NCBI RefSeq assembly: GCF_900141735.1
Contig: NZ_FQYO01000001.1
Location: 496,001 to 560,000 of the forward strand
Reading direction: 5' to 3'
Length of the DNA: 64,000 bases
Source of the DNA: Wenxinia saemankumensis
Lineage (GTDB): Bacteria > Pseudomonadota > Alphaproteobacteria > Rhodobacterales > Rhodobacteraceae
Shown: positions 35,337 through 45,736 of the stretch, one piece after another
Layout of the letters: every line of letters begins with the position of its first letter
Numbering within the stretch: the stretch's first letter is position 1
Position numbers and translations under genes: made by a program
Notes under the pieces: generated by a model
Databases searched by the model: none
Seen by the model: only the letters and a program-made list of their open reading frames with translations
Told to the model about the DNA's origin: nothing

Positions 35337-36458
35337 ATGCCGCCGCGCAAGGATACGGAGGGCCGACGCGGCCCGGTGACGCTCCGCAATATCGCGGACC
35401 GGGTCGGCGTATCCGTCGCCACCGTCAGCCGTGTCCTGAACTTCGACCCGGCCCTCTCGGTCAGCGAGGCGACGCGCCAGTCCGTGATCGAGACGGCCGA
35501 GGCGATGAACTACGAGCCGCGCCGGCGGCGGCCGCGCGCCGTCGCCCCCACGGGCCTGAAGCGGATCGCGCTGCTGCATTTCCGGGGCCCGCGCTCGGAA
35601 CTCGCCGATCCCTATTTCGTCGCCATGCGCCTCGGCATCGAGACGCGCTGCGCCGCGCTGCAGCTGGAAGTGACCAAGATCTACCGCGGCGAGGACGACA
35701 GCCCCGCCCGGATCCCGCGCGAGGCCAAGGGCGTGATCGTGATCGGCCGGCACCCGGACGAGGAGATCGCGGTCCTGCGCGCGCGGCACCCCAACCTCGT
35801 CTTCGTCGACTGGGCGCCGCCCGGCGACGATGTCGACTGCGTCGCCTCCGATCTGGAGCTCGCCGCGACCAAGCTGCTGACCGGGCTCGAAGGGCTCGGC
35901 TACCGACGCATCGCCTTTGCCGGCTGGGCCGAGGACACCGATGCGACCACGCCCGAGGCGCGGGCCCGCGCCTACCGGGCCTGGGCCGAGGGGCGCGGCG
36001 CCTTCGACCCGGACCTGCTGCGCATCGGCGTCAACAGCGAGCAGAGCGGGCACGACGTGACGGGCGCGTTCCTGTCCCTGCCCCGCCCGCCCGACGCGAT
36101 CGTGGTCAGCAACGACACGATGGCGATGGGCGCCTACCGCGCGATTCAGGAGCGCGGGCTGAAGATCCCCGGCGATGTCGCGCTGGCCAGCTTCAACGAC
36201 ATCTCGGCCGCGCGCTTCCTGTCGCCGCCGCTGACGACGGTCCGCCTGCCGGCCGAGGCGATCGGGGTCCAGGCCGTGGATCTGCTGGCCGAACGGATGT
36301 CCGGGCGCGACCTGGCCCGCCAGGTCAAGATCGAGACCAAGATCGCGTGGCGGTCCAGCACGCGGTCGGCCGCCCCGGCAAGGGCGCCGCGCGACCGGAC
36401 CGACGGACCGGCGGCGGGCCGCGCTACCGGTCCGGCCGCCGGCCAGGCCGCCGAGTAA
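35337..36458 (+). CDS. LacI family transcriptional regulator, EbgR/GalR-like
   Basis: A 373-residue repressor. The N-terminal helix-turn-helix VTLRNIADRVGVSVATVSRVLNFDPALSVS is classical LacI, with the minor-groove hinge region in RRRRPRAVAP. The periplasmic-binding-protein-like effector domain follows (IALLHFRGPRSELADPYF ... PDAIVVSNDTMAMGAYRAIQERGLKIPGDVALASFND). The wording around DPALSVSEATRQSVIETAE is closest in my memory to EbgR-type regulators of beta-galactosidase genes. The C-terminal 30 residues are an Ala/Gly/Arg-rich tail. It lies just upstream of the ABC/GH2 operon and probably controls it through the GTAAACTTT site. Confidence 0.93.
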   Translation: MPPRKDTEGRRGPVTLRNIADRVGVSVATVSRVLNFDPALSVSEATRQSVIETAEAMNYEPRRRRPRAVAPTGLKRIALLHFRGPRSELADPYFVAMRLGIETRCAALQLEVTKIYRGEDDSPARIPREAKGVIVIGRHPDEEIAVLRARHPNLVFVDWAPPGDDVDCVASDLELAATKLLTGLEGLGYRRIAFAGWAEDTDATTPEARARAYRAWAEGRGAFDPDLLRIGVNSEQSGHDVTGAFLSLPRPPDAIVVSNDTMAMGAYRAIQERGLKIPGDVALASFNDISAARFLSPPLTTVRLPAEAIGVQAVDLLAERMSGRDLARQVKIETKIAWRSSTRSAAPARAPRDRTDGPAAGRATGPAAGQAAE

Positions 36459-36476
36459 ACATCCGCGGCGCGCGGG

Positions 36477-36487
36477 GTAAACTTTAC
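36477..36487. promoter_or_regulatory. candidate LacI-type operator of the sugar operon
   Basis: GTAAA-C-TTTAC, a perfect 11-base dyad in AT-rich context, immediately upstream of the putative -35 of the ABC operon. The same GTAAACTTT core occurs upstream of the oxidoreductase fusion gene. Confidence 0.6.
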
Positions 36488-36494
36488 TAAATCG

Positions 36495-36524
36495 TTGATC
36501 GACTCGCCCCCTCGGCGCTAGGCT
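36495..36524 (+). promoter_or_regulatory. probable promoter of the sugar ABC operon
   Basis: TTGATC and TAGGCT with an 18-base spacer, about 60 bases before the binding-protein start and directly downstream of the candidate operator. Confidence 0.45.
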
Positions 36525-36584
36525 CCGATTCGACAGGGGGCCCACCGGGAGACGGACCCCCGTCCAATGGGAGGAGATATCACC

Positions 36585-37841
36585 ATGACGACCGCATTCC
36601 GGCGTACCCTCATCGCGTCCACCGCGCTCGGCCTCGTCGCCGGGGCCGCAGCGGCGCAGGAGCTGACCGTCTGGGCATGGGACCCCAACTTCAACGGCGC
36701 CGCGATGGAAGCGGCGGCCGCCGCCTACCAGGAGATGGGCAACCCCGACTTCACGCTCGACTACCAGGAATTCGCCCGCGAGGAGATCGAGCAGAAGCTG
36801 CAGACCCAGCTCGCCGCCGGCACGATGGACGGCCTGCCCGACATCGTCCTGATCGAGGATTACTCGGCGCAGAAGTTCCTGCTGTCCTTCCCGGGCGCCT
36901 TCGAGCCGCTCACCGACGTGATCGATTACAGCGGCTTCGCCGACTACAAGGTCGCGCTCGCCTCGGTCGACGGCGAGACCTACGCGATGCCCTTCGACAG
37001 CGGCGTCACCGGCCTCTTCTACCGGTCCGACCTGATCGAGGAGGCGGGCTACACCGCCGAGGACATGCAGGATCTCACCTGGGACGAGTTCATCGAGATC
37101 GGCGAGGCCGTGACCGAAGCGACCGGCACGCCCATGATCTCGCTCGACATCAACGATCCCGGCCTCTTCGTCGTCATGCTGCAATCGACGGGCAGCTGGT
37201 TCTTCAACGAGGACGGCAGCCTCAACATCGAGGGCAACCCCGACTTCCGCGCGGCGATGGCCGACTATCAGGAAATCCTGCAGTCCGACATGTGGACGCA
37301 GGTCAATTCCTGGGCCGATTATCAGGCCAGCCTCGCGGGCGATGTCGCCTCGACCGTGTCGGGCGTCTGGATCACCGGCACGATCAAGGCCGCCGACATG
37401 TCCGGGCAATGGGCCGTCGCGCCGATCCCGCGCGTGGCCGAGGCCGAGAACGGCACCAACTACTCGAACCTCGGCGGGTCGAGCTGGTACGTGCTCGCCT
37501 CCTCCGACGACAAGGAGCTGGCCTTCGACTTCCTGACCTCGGTCTGGGGCAGCGACGTGGAGTTCTACAACCAGATCCTCGTCGACCAGGGCGCCGTCGG
37601 CTCCCTCCTCGCCTCGCGCGAGGGCGATGCCTATCAGGAGGCCGACGCGTATTTCGGCGGGCAGGAAGTCTGGCAGGACTTCTCCAGCTGGCTCGGCCAG
37701 GTGCCGGCGGTCGATTACGGCATCTTCACCTACGAGGTGCGCTCGGCCATCGCGTCGAACATCCCCGCCATCGCGGACGGGGCCGATCTCGACGAGGCGA
37801 TCTCCTCCATCGCGGCCGAAGCGGCAGTGCTCACGCAGTGA
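36585..37841 (+). CDS. sugar ABC transporter substrate-binding protein
   Basis: A 418-residue periplasmic binding protein of the family 1 type. The signal peptide ends AAAAQ (residue about 25), followed by ELTVWAWDPNFNGAAMEAAAAAY, the usual first strand. The body contains PDIVLIEDYSAQKFL, YAMPFDSGVTGLFYRSDLIEEAGY and TWDEFIEIGEAVTEATG, as in sugar and oligosaccharide binding proteins. A GGAGGAG ribosome site sets the start. First gene of the operon with two permeases, the GH2 enzyme and the ATPase. The ligand is inferred to be a galactoside or related glycoside. Confidence 0.94.
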   Translation: MTTAFRRTLIASTALGLVAGAAAAQELTVWAWDPNFNGAAMEAAAAAYQEMGNPDFTLDYQEFAREEIEQKLQTQLAAGTMDGLPDIVLIEDYSAQKFLLSFPGAFEPLTDVIDYSGFADYKVALASVDGETYAMPFDSGVTGLFYRSDLIEEAGYTAEDMQDLTWDEFIEIGEAVTEATGTPMISLDINDPGLFVVMLQSTGSWFFNEDGSLNIEGNPDFRAAMADYQEILQSDMWTQVNSWADYQASLAGDVASTVSGVWITGTIKAADMSGQWAVAPIPRVAEAENGTNYSNLGGSSWYVLASSDDKELAFDFLTSVWGSDVEFYNQILVDQGAVGSLLASREGDAYQEADAYFGGQEVWQDFSSWLGQVPAVDYGIFTYEVRSAIASNIPAIADGADLDEAISSIAAEAAVLTQ

Positions 37842-37903
37842 CGCCTACCGGGAAGGGGCCGCAAGGTCCCTTCCCTCCACCGCGGTGAGCTGGGAGGAGA
37901 GCC

Positions 37904-38779
37904 GTGGCGCAGACGAGACTGGGACGGGCCGAGAATCGCGCCGGCTGGGCATTCGTCATGCCCGCGCTGGTGCTGGTCGGCATCTTCATGATCTACCCGA
38001 TCCTCTGGTCGCTGTGGATGAGCCTGCAGACCGGGCGCGGCATGACGACCTCGTTCGGGGGGCTGGCCAACATCCAGCGGCTCTTCGCGGACCCGATCTT
38101 CCTCACCGCGCTCAGCAACACCATGATCTTCCTGGCGATCCAGGTGCCGATCATGATCATGCTGGCCCTGGTCTTCGCGGTGATGCTGAACGACCCCAAG
38201 ACGAAGTTCCGCGGCCTCTTCCGCACCGCGATCTTCCTGCCGGCGGTGACCTCGCTCGTCGCCTACTCGATCCTCTTCAAGTCGATCTTCTCCAATGACG
38301 GGCTCGCGACGACCATCGTGACCTTCTTCGGCGGGCCCGAGATCTCGTGGCTGGGCGAGCCCTTCTGGGCCAAGGTCGTGATCATCCTCGCCATCACCTG
38401 GCGCTGGACCGGCTACAACATGATCTTCTACCTGGCCGCGCTGCAGAACATCGACCGCTCGATCTACGAGGCGGCGCGGATCGACGGCGTTCCCGCCCGG
38501 GCGCAGTTCTTCCGCATCACCATCCCGATGCTGAAGCCCGTGATCCTGTTCACCACGATCATCTCGACCATCGGGACGCTGCAGCTCTTCGACGAGGTGC
38601 AGAACATCACGCAGGGCGGGCCGTCCAACGCCACGCTGACCCTGTCGCAATACATCTTCAACCTGACCTTCCGCTTCATGCCGAGCTACGGCTACGCGGC
38701 CACGGTCAGCTACGTCATCGTCGTGCTGGTGGCGGTGCTGTCGGTCATCCAGTTCTGGATCGCGAGGGACCGCAAATGA
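37904..38779 (+). CDS. sugar ABC transporter permease (MalF/UgpA type)
   Basis: A 291-residue inner-membrane permease with six predicted helices, beginning with a GTG codon after GGGAGGAG. The EAA loop reads IYEAARIDGVPARAQFFRITIPMLKP, the contact site for the ATPase. Helix 1 is GWAFVMPALVLVGIFMIYPILWS. The stop overlaps the next permease gene by four bases. It forms the membrane pore together with that permease. Confidence 0.94.
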   Translation: MAQTRLGRAENRAGWAFVMPALVLVGIFMIYPILWSLWMSLQTGRGMTTSFGGLANIQRLFADPIFLTALSNTMIFLAIQVPIMIMLALVFAVMLNDPKTKFRGLFRTAIFLPAVTSLVAYSILFKSIFSNDGLATTIVTFFGGPEISWLGEPFWAKVVIILAITWRWTGYNMIFYLAALQNIDRSIYEAARIDGVPARAQFFRITIPMLKPVILFTTIISTIGTLQLFDEVQNITQGGPSNATLTLSQYIFNLTFRFMPSYGYAATVSYVIVVLVAVLSVIQFWIARDRK

Positions 38780-39669
38780 GCGACGTCGCCGCCCATCGCC
38801 TCGACCCCGAGGCGGCCGAACCCTCGGCCCGCGCCGCGCTGCGGGGGCCGGACGGCCCCGGCCGCGACATGATCGGGCCGGCGGTGAAATACATCGTCCT
38901 GAGTCTCGCCGCCTTCGTGTCGGTTTTCCCCTTCTTCTGGATGCTGGTCGGCACCACGAACAGCTCCTACGACATCGTGCGGGGCAAGGCGTGGTTCGGC
39001 GACCAGCTCTTGGTGAACCTCGGCAACCTGATCGAGCAGGTCGACCTGCCGCGGGTCCTGTTCAACTCGTTCTACATCGCCATCATCTCGACCGTGGCGA
39101 CGCTGCTGGTCAGCTCGCTCGCCGGCTACGCCTTCGAGATCTTCCGCCACAAGTGGCGCGAGCGGATCTTCGCGGCGCTGCTGCTGATGCTGTCGATCCC
39201 ATTCGCCGCGCTGATGGTGCCGCTCTTCGTGATGATGGCGAGTGCGGGCCTCATCAACACCTACAGCGCGATCATCCTGCCGACGATCGCGAACATCTTC
39301 ATCATCTTCTACTTCCGCCAGGCGACGAAGGCCTTTCCGCACGAGCTGCGGGACGCGGCCAAGATCGACGGGCTGAAGGAATGGCAGATCTTCCTGCGCG
39401 TCTACATGCCGGTGATGCGGTCGACCTACGCGGCGGCGACGATCATCGTCTTCACGCTGACCTGGAACAACTACCTCTGGCCGCTGATCGTCCTGCAGAC
39501 CAACGACATGAAGACGATGGTCCTGACGATCTCGTCGCTGAACTCGGCCTACACGCCCGATTTCGGCGTCATCATGGTGGCGACCGTCATCACGACGCTG
39601 CCGACGCTCATCATCTTCTTCCTGCTCCAGCGCCTGTTCGTTCAGGGCATGCTGGGCTCCGTCAAATAG
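38776..39669 (+). CDS. sugar ABC transporter permease (MalG/UgpE type)
   Basis: A 297-residue permease with six helices after a 35-residue cytoplasmic N-terminal extension. The EAA loop is FPHELRDAAKIDGLKEWQIFLRVYMPVMRS. The first helix is VLSLAAFVSVFPFFWMLVGTTNSS. It starts at an ATGA overlap with the partner permease and is followed after 11 bases by the GH2 gene. Confidence 0.94.
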   Translation: MSDVAAHRLDPEAAEPSARAALRGPDGPGRDMIGPAVKYIVLSLAAFVSVFPFFWMLVGTTNSSYDIVRGKAWFGDQLLVNLGNLIEQVDLPRVLFNSFYIAIISTVATLLVSSLAGYAFEIFRHKWRERIFAALLLMLSIPFAALMVPLFVMMASAGLINTYSAIILPTIANIFIIFYFRQATKAFPHELRDAAKIDGLKEWQIFLRVYMPVMRSTYAAATIIVFTLTWNNYLWPLIVLQTNDMKTMVLTISSLNSAYTPDFGVIMVATVITTLPTLIIFFLLQRLFVQGMLGSVK

Positions 39670-39680
39670 GACTTCTTCCA

Positions 39681-41887
39681 ATGAAAGACGCCGCAAGCCG
39701 GGCGGGCCGCGCGATCCTCGACTTCTGCGACGGCTGGTCGTTCGAGGGCGAGACGGTCCGCCTGCCCCATACCGCCGTCGAGCTGCCGTTCAACTATTTC
39801 GACGAGACGGCCTACCAGCGGGCCTTCACCTACGAGAAGCGGTTCGACGCCGATCCCGCCTGGGCCGGGCGCGAGGTGACGCTGCGCCTCGGCGCCGCGA
39901 TGGCGGATGCGAAGGTCTCGCTGAACGGGAGCGAGATCGCGCGGCACCGCGACGGCTATACCCCGATCCTCGCCCGGATGACGGAGCATCTGAAGGATGG
40001 CGAGAACGTCCTGACGGTCGAGATCGACGGGTCCGAGAACCCAGAGATTCCCCCCTTCGGCGGCCAGATCGACTACCTGACCTATGCCGGCCTCTACCGC
40101 GAGGCCGAGCTGATCGTCGCGCCGAAGGTCCATGTCGCGAACGCCAAGGTCGAGACCCCGGACGCGCTGGCGGAGGCGAAGCGCGTGACGGTCCGGGCCG
40201 AGATCGCGGATCCGTCCGGGGCCGGGATCGAGGGCATCCTGACGGCCACGCTGCTGGACGCGGACGGGGCCGAGATCGCGGCGGTCGAGGCACCCGCTGC
40301 GGACCGCGTCGACCTGGCCTTCGCGGACCTTCGCGGCCTCTCCCTGTGGGAGCCGGACTCGCCGTTCCTCTACACCCTGCGCCTGACTCTGGGCGACGAT
40401 GTGTGGGAGACGCGGTTCGGCTTCCGCACCGCCGAATTCACGCCCGAGGGCTTTCGCCTGAACGGCCGCCCGCTGAAGATCCGCGGCCTCAACCGGCATC
40501 AATCCTGGCCCCATGCGGGCTACGCGATGGGCGCCGCCCAGCAGCGGCGGGACGCCGACATCCTCAAGGACGTGCTGCGCCTCAACCTCGTCCGGACGTC
40601 GCACTACCCGCAGCACCCCGCCTTCCTCGACCGCTGCGACGAGATCGGGCTGCTTGTCTTCGAGGAGATCCCGGGCTGGCAGCATATCGGTGGCGAGGGC
40701 TGGAAGGCCGAGAGCGTCGAGAACGTCCGCCGGATGATCCGGCGCGACTGGAACCACCCCTCCATCGTCATCTGGGGCGTGCGCATCAATGAGAGCCGGG
40801 ACGATCACGACTTCTACGCCGAGACGAACCGGGTGGCGCGCGAGCTGGACCCGACCCGGCAGACGGGGGGCGTGCGCTACATCACCGAGAGCGAGATGCT
40901 CGAGGACGTCTACACGATGAACGACTTCGTCCTGGGCGAGTTCGAGAACCCGGGCAGCAACCGCCCCCGCATGGGCCTGCGCGACCAGCAGGAGGTGACG
41001 GGGCTGGACCGCAAGGTCCCCTACCTCGTGACCGAGTACAACGGCCACATGTACCCCACCAAGAGCTTCGACCAGGAGCAGCGGCAGGCCGAGCACGTCC
41101 TGCGGCACCTCGAGGTGATGGACGCAGCCCATGGCGACGATGCCGTCTCGGGCTGCATCGGCTGGTGCGCCTTCGACTACAACACGCACAAGGATTTCGG
41201 CTCCGGCGACCGGATCTGCCATCACGGCGTCATGGACATGTTCCGCGAGCCCAAGTTCGCCGCCCATGCCTATGCCAGCCAGGGGGACATCGCGGGCGGC
41301 GCGGTGCTGGAGCCCGTCACCTTCTGGGCGCGGGGCGAGCGCAATATCGGGGGCGTCCTGCCGCTGGTTATCCTGACGAATTGCGACGAGGTGGAGCTGC
41401 GCTACGGGAACAACCCGCCCAAGCGCGTCGGCCCCGACCATGCGCGCTTCCCCCACCTGCCCCATCCGCCGGTGATCGTGGATCACCGGCACTTCACGGC
41501 CGAGGAGCTGGGCCGCTGGGGCATGACATGGGAAAGCGCCGAGGTGATCGGCTATTCCGGCGGACAGGAGGTGGCGCGGCGCCGCTACGTCGCCGATCCG
41601 CTGCCGACCACGCTGGAGGTGGCGCCGGACAGCGGGACGGTGCGGGTCCACGACGAGGTGCGGGTGATGATCCGCGCGCTCGACCAGGCGGGCAACCGGC
41701 TGCCCTTCCTCGCGGAGAGCGCGACGGTCGAGCTGGACGGCCCGGCCCGGCTGATCGGCCCCGCCACGCTGCCGCTGCGGGGCGGCGTCGCGGGCCTGTG
41801 GCTGCGGGCGACGGGACCGGGGGAGATCACGCTGCGGGTGAGCCATCCCCGCTTCGGAGGCGAGACCATCAGGGTGAGGGCAGAGGC

Positions 41888-41891
<4 letters not shown>
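39681..41891 (+). CDS. glycoside hydrolase family 2 (beta-galactosidase-type)
   Basis: A 736-residue cytoplasmic glycosidase; no signal peptide is visible. An N-terminal sugar-binding jelly-roll domain (to about residue 155, ending [17 protein letters not shown]) leads into an Ig-like domain and the TIM barrel, which starts [18 protein letters not shown]. The acid/base Glu is in WGVRINES and the nucleophile in [11 protein letters not shown]-terminal beta domain ([19 protein letters not shown]) follows, as in LacZ/DUF4982-type GH2 enzymes. Beta-galactosidase is the best guess; beta-glucuronidase or beta-mannosidase activity is possible. Its place between permease and ATPase genes means imported oligosaccharide is cleaved inside the cell. 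Confidence 0.9.
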
Positions 41892-42958
<1,067 letters not shown>

Positions 42959-42978
42959 GGCGGGCGGCCTGCGGCCGG

Positions 42979-43018
42979 CGGGGGCCGGGGGCGCTGCCCC
43001 CGGACCCCCGCGGTATTT
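42979..43018 (+). terminator. terminator of the sugar ABC operon
   Basis: Inner arms CCGGGGGC/GCCCCCGG with a GCT loop (42985-43003) are nested in outer arms CGGGGG/CCCCCG and followed by GGTATTT. The T-run is short. Confidence 0.6.
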
Positions 43019-43039
43019 CCTCCCCTGCGAAGATAGAGG
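43011..43039 (+). repeat. CGGTATTT-CCCTGCGAAGATAGAGG dispersed element
   Basis: Begins right after the terminator hairpin. It matches, in part, the elements near 14.1, 61.7 and 61.8 kb (TATTT or TACTT, a few bases, then GCGAAGA or GCAAGATA, then a G-run). The next 150 bases before the fusion gene hold only GC-rich inverted repeats. Confidence 0.55.
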
Positions 43040-43190
43040 CTGGACCATTTCCGAGGTCGGGCGCCCCCCCGAGCGCGTCGCGGCCCCGTGATGGCGGCGC
43101 GGGGGCGGCGCGGGGCCGGCTGGGGTTGCTTCCGGCCCGAAGCGGCGCATCCCCCGGGGCGGCGCGCGGCGCGCCCCGGGGGGAGCCGCG

Positions 43191-45188
43191 TCAGTCTTCG
43201 AGGTTGAGCCAGAGCACCTCGTCCGGGGTCAGCTCGACCGAGAGGCCCGGCAGGGTCGAGACGATCTCGCCGGGGGAGCGGGGGCCGATCAGCGCGACCG
43301 AGGGGAAGCTCTGGCCGAGCACCCAGGCGGTGGCGATGTTGTGGGCGCTGACGCCCTTTCTCTGCGCCAGCTCCTCTGCCCTGCGGCGGCGCTCGGCATT
43401 CGCCGTAGAGCCGAAGCAGGTCTCGGGCCGCGTATCCTCGGGCAGGCGGTCGCGCAGCTCGGCGGGGAGGAAGTAGCCCCGCGCCTGGCTCGACCAGCTG
43501 ACATGGGCGATGCCGCGCCCCCGCAGGAAGGACAGCATCTCGGGCGTGTTCGAGGTGACGCAGCCCGGCCAGACCGGCTTTTCCATCACTGCGAGCGAGA
43601 GGTTGTTGTTGAGGATGCTCGGCGGCGTATGGCCATGCGCCTGCGCGTAGTCCATCGCCTCGGCGAAGCGGGCGGGGGTCCAGTTGGAGCCGCCCCAGAC
43701 CCTGCCGATCCGGCCCTGTCCCTGCAGTGCGGCGATCGCCTCGACGAATTCGCCGACCGGGACGTCGGGATTGTCGCGGTGCATGATGTAGATCGGCGCG
43801 CGCTCGAGCCCGAGCCGGTCCAGCGACATGGCCAGCTGCACGCCGATCGCGTCCGGCACGCAATAGGGCGAATGGGCCCCCTTCACGATCACCGTGGCCT
43901 CCTGCGCCACGCCGCGGGACCTGAGCCACTGGCCCAGCACCGCCTCGTGCCGGCCGGCGCCGTAGACGAAGCCGGTATCGAAGCTGGTGCCGCCCAGCTC
44001 CCACCAGGCGTCCCACATGATCGCGCCCTCGGCCGGCGTCTCGCGGTTGTCGCAGCCGAGGACGAGCTTGTTCAGCGTCACGCCCCCGACATCCGTCGTC
44101 GGGACGCGCGGCAGGCCGGCGGGGAGGACGCCCGGCAGGGTGCGGACCAGGCCGGGCTCCTCGGCGAAGGTCCGATAACCGACCTGCGCGCGCCAGGCGT
44201 CGAGCACGCGGGCATTGCCGATCGAGCCCTCGGGCGTCATCGCGGGCCAGTCCATCGACGTGCGGCCCTCGGCCACGGCGCGGGACAGGGCCTCGGCCTC
44301 GAAGGTGAAGAGCATGCGGGGGTCCTGCACGGGGATCTCCTCGACCGTGCCGTCCTGCTCGACCAGGATCACCGTGTCGGAGGGGCCTTCGGCCCGGCCG
44401 GGGATCCAGGGATTGGGCAGGGTGAGCGTGCCGCCCTCGCACATCACGTCGATGCGCTGGCCCATGTCCTCGGCCACGGCGCAGGCGACGTCGGCGGTCA
44501 CGCCGTCGGCGAAGCGCAGCACCGCCCGGGCGCTCTCGTCCACGCCGGTCGTGCCGATCCGGCCCACGCCCTTCACCTCGACCGGGTCGGCCCAGGCGCC
44601 CTCGGCGGCACCGGCGATCAGCCGCGCGGCGCTGACGGGATAGCCGCCCACGTCGAGGATGCCGCCCCCCGCGAGATCGCGCGCATAGAGCCGGCCCTCG
44701 GGATTGACCGGCGCGGCGAAACCGAAGACGGCGCGGACATGGCGCACCTTGCCCAGCCGGCCGGACCGCAGGATCTCGAGCATCTTCGCGATCTGCGGGT
44801 GGTGCAGATACATGTAGGCCTCGGCGAAGAGGACGCCCTCCTGCCGGGCCGCCTCGACCAGGGCCGTCACCTCGGCCTCGTTCAGGCCGGCGGGCTTCTC
44901 GACCGAGACCGGCTTGCCGGCGCGGATCGCCATCAGGGCCTGCTCGGCATGGAAGGGGTGCGGCGTGGCGATGTGGATCGCGTCGACCGCGTCCGAGGCG
45001 GCGAGCGCCGCGTAATCGTCGAGGCGTCCCTCCTGCGGGACGCCGAAGCGCTCGCCGAAGGCGGCGCGGCGCTCGGCCGAACGGCTCGCGATGGCGGCGA
45101 GCGTGCCGCTCTCGGCCTCGCCCAGCCCGGTGGCGAAATTCGCGGCGATGGATCCGGGGCCGATGATGCCCCAGCGGGTCGTGGTCAT
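43191..45188 (-). CDS. fused Gfo/Idh/MocA dehydrogenase - aldo/keto reductase
   Basis: A 665-residue protein joining two normally separate oxidoreductases. Residues 1-335 are a Gfo/Idh/MocA dehydrogenase with WGIIGPGSIAANFATG and the catalytic VEKPAG (Lys98). Residues 370-665 are an aldo/keto reductase with the tetrad Asp404 and Tyr409 (FDTGFVYG), Lys436 (VIVKG) and His470 (IMHRDNP), and the C-terminal cofactor segment ALIGPRSPGE. The frame is continuous with no sign of a lost stop. It converges on the sugar operon and carries the same candidate operator upstream. Two-step modification of a sugar released by the GH2 enzyme is a reasonable guess. Confidence 0.9.
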   Translation of the reverse strand: MTTTRWGIIGPGSIAANFATGLGEAESGTLAAIASRSAERRAAFGERFGVPQEGRLDDYAALAASDAVDAIHIATPHPFHAEQALMAIRAGKPVSVEKPAGLNEAEVTALVEAARQEGVLFAEAYMYLHHPQIAKMLEILRSGRLGKVRHVRAVFGFAAPVNPEGRLYARDLAGGGILDVGGYPVSAARLIAGAAEGAWADPVEVKGVGRIGTTGVDESARAVLRFADGVTADVACAVAEDMGQRIDVMCEGGTLTLPNPWIPGRAEGPSDTVILVEQDGTVEEIPVQDPRMLFTFEAEALSRAVAEGRTSMDWPAMTPEGSIGNARVLDAWRAQVGYRTFAEEPGLVRTLPGVLPAGLPRVPTTDVGGVTLNKLVLGCDNRETPAEGAIMWDAWWELGGTSFDTGFVYGAGRHEAVLGQWLRSRGVAQEATVIVKGAHSPYCVPDAIGVQLAMSLDRLGLERAPIYIMHRDNPDVPVGEFVEAIAALQGQGRIGRVWGGSNWTPARFAEAMDYAQAHGHTPPSILNNNLSLAVMEKPVWPGCVTSNTPEMLSFLRGRGIAHVSWSSQARGYFLPAELRDRLPEDTRPETCFGSTANAERRRRAEELAQRKGVSAHNIATAWVLGQSFPSVALIGPRSPGEIVSTLPGLSVELTPDEVLWLNLED

Positions 45189-45225
45189 GATGTCTCCTCC
45201 CGACTCGTCGGTTGCCTCATTTTTA

Positions 45226-45236
45226 GTAAACTTTCC
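45226..45236. promoter_or_regulatory. candidate LacI-type operator upstream of the fusion gene
   Basis: GTAAACTTTCC in the AT-rich stretch ATTTTTAGTAAACTTT, 38 bases before the fusion gene start codon. It shares nine bases with the dyad at the sugar operon; only the left half-site is perfect. Confidence 0.5.
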
Positions 45237-45364
45237 GGGCGGCGTCTCGGGCTTTCGCCCCGGCATCGATACGGGCCGGCGGGAATGACGGCTTGCGGCA
45301 CCGGCAGACTGGCCCCGTGCCCGCCGCGGGTTATCTGCGCGGGACCGGGGCAGGAAACGGACGG

Positions 45365-45736
45365 ATGATGAAGGTACTCGTGGTGGACGACGAGGCGCTG
45401 ATCGCGCTGGACATGGTCGGGATCGTGGAGATGGCGGGACATTCCGTCCTGGGGCCGGCCTTCTCGCTTGATGCCGGTTTCTCGCTTCTCGAGACGGAGG
45501 TGCCGGATGTCGCGCTGCTGGACATCGATGTCGGCGGCCGGCTGGTCTGGCCGCTGGCCCGGCGGCTGGTCGATATGGGCGCGGTGCCGGTCTTCATCAG
45601 CGCCAATTCGGCCCATCCCGAGCTGTCGGGGGAATTCGGGGGCTGCCCCTTCATCGACAAGCCGGCCACCCCCGCCGATATCGACGCGGCCCTGGCCGGG
45701 GCATGGGCCATGACCGCCGCTAGCGCGCCGGAATGA
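45365..45736 (+). CDS. single-domain response regulator
   Basis: A 123-residue receiver domain without output domain. VLVVDDE (Asp8, Asp9) forms the acidic pocket, LLDID carries the phospho-acceptor Asp53, VFISANS the Ser/Thr switch residue and FIDKP the conserved Lys. The family (VLVVDDEALIALDMVGIVEMAGHSVLGPA) often acts with HWE-type kinases. It is convergent with, and overlaps by 17 bases, the CheB-CheR-kinase gene, so it is the likely phosphorylation partner. Two adjacent ATGs could start it. Confidence 0.9.
   Translation: MMKVLVVDDEALIALDMVGIVEMAGHSVLGPAFSLDAGFSLLETEVPDVALLDIDVGGRLVWPLARRLVDMGAVPVFISANSAHPELSGEFGGCPFIDKPATPADIDAALAGAWAMTAASAPE

Noticed and set aside
43040-43190. Possible mobile-element remnant in the GC-rich inverted repeats before the fusion gene
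   Set aside because: No transposase fragment, target duplication or terminal repeats could be recognised.
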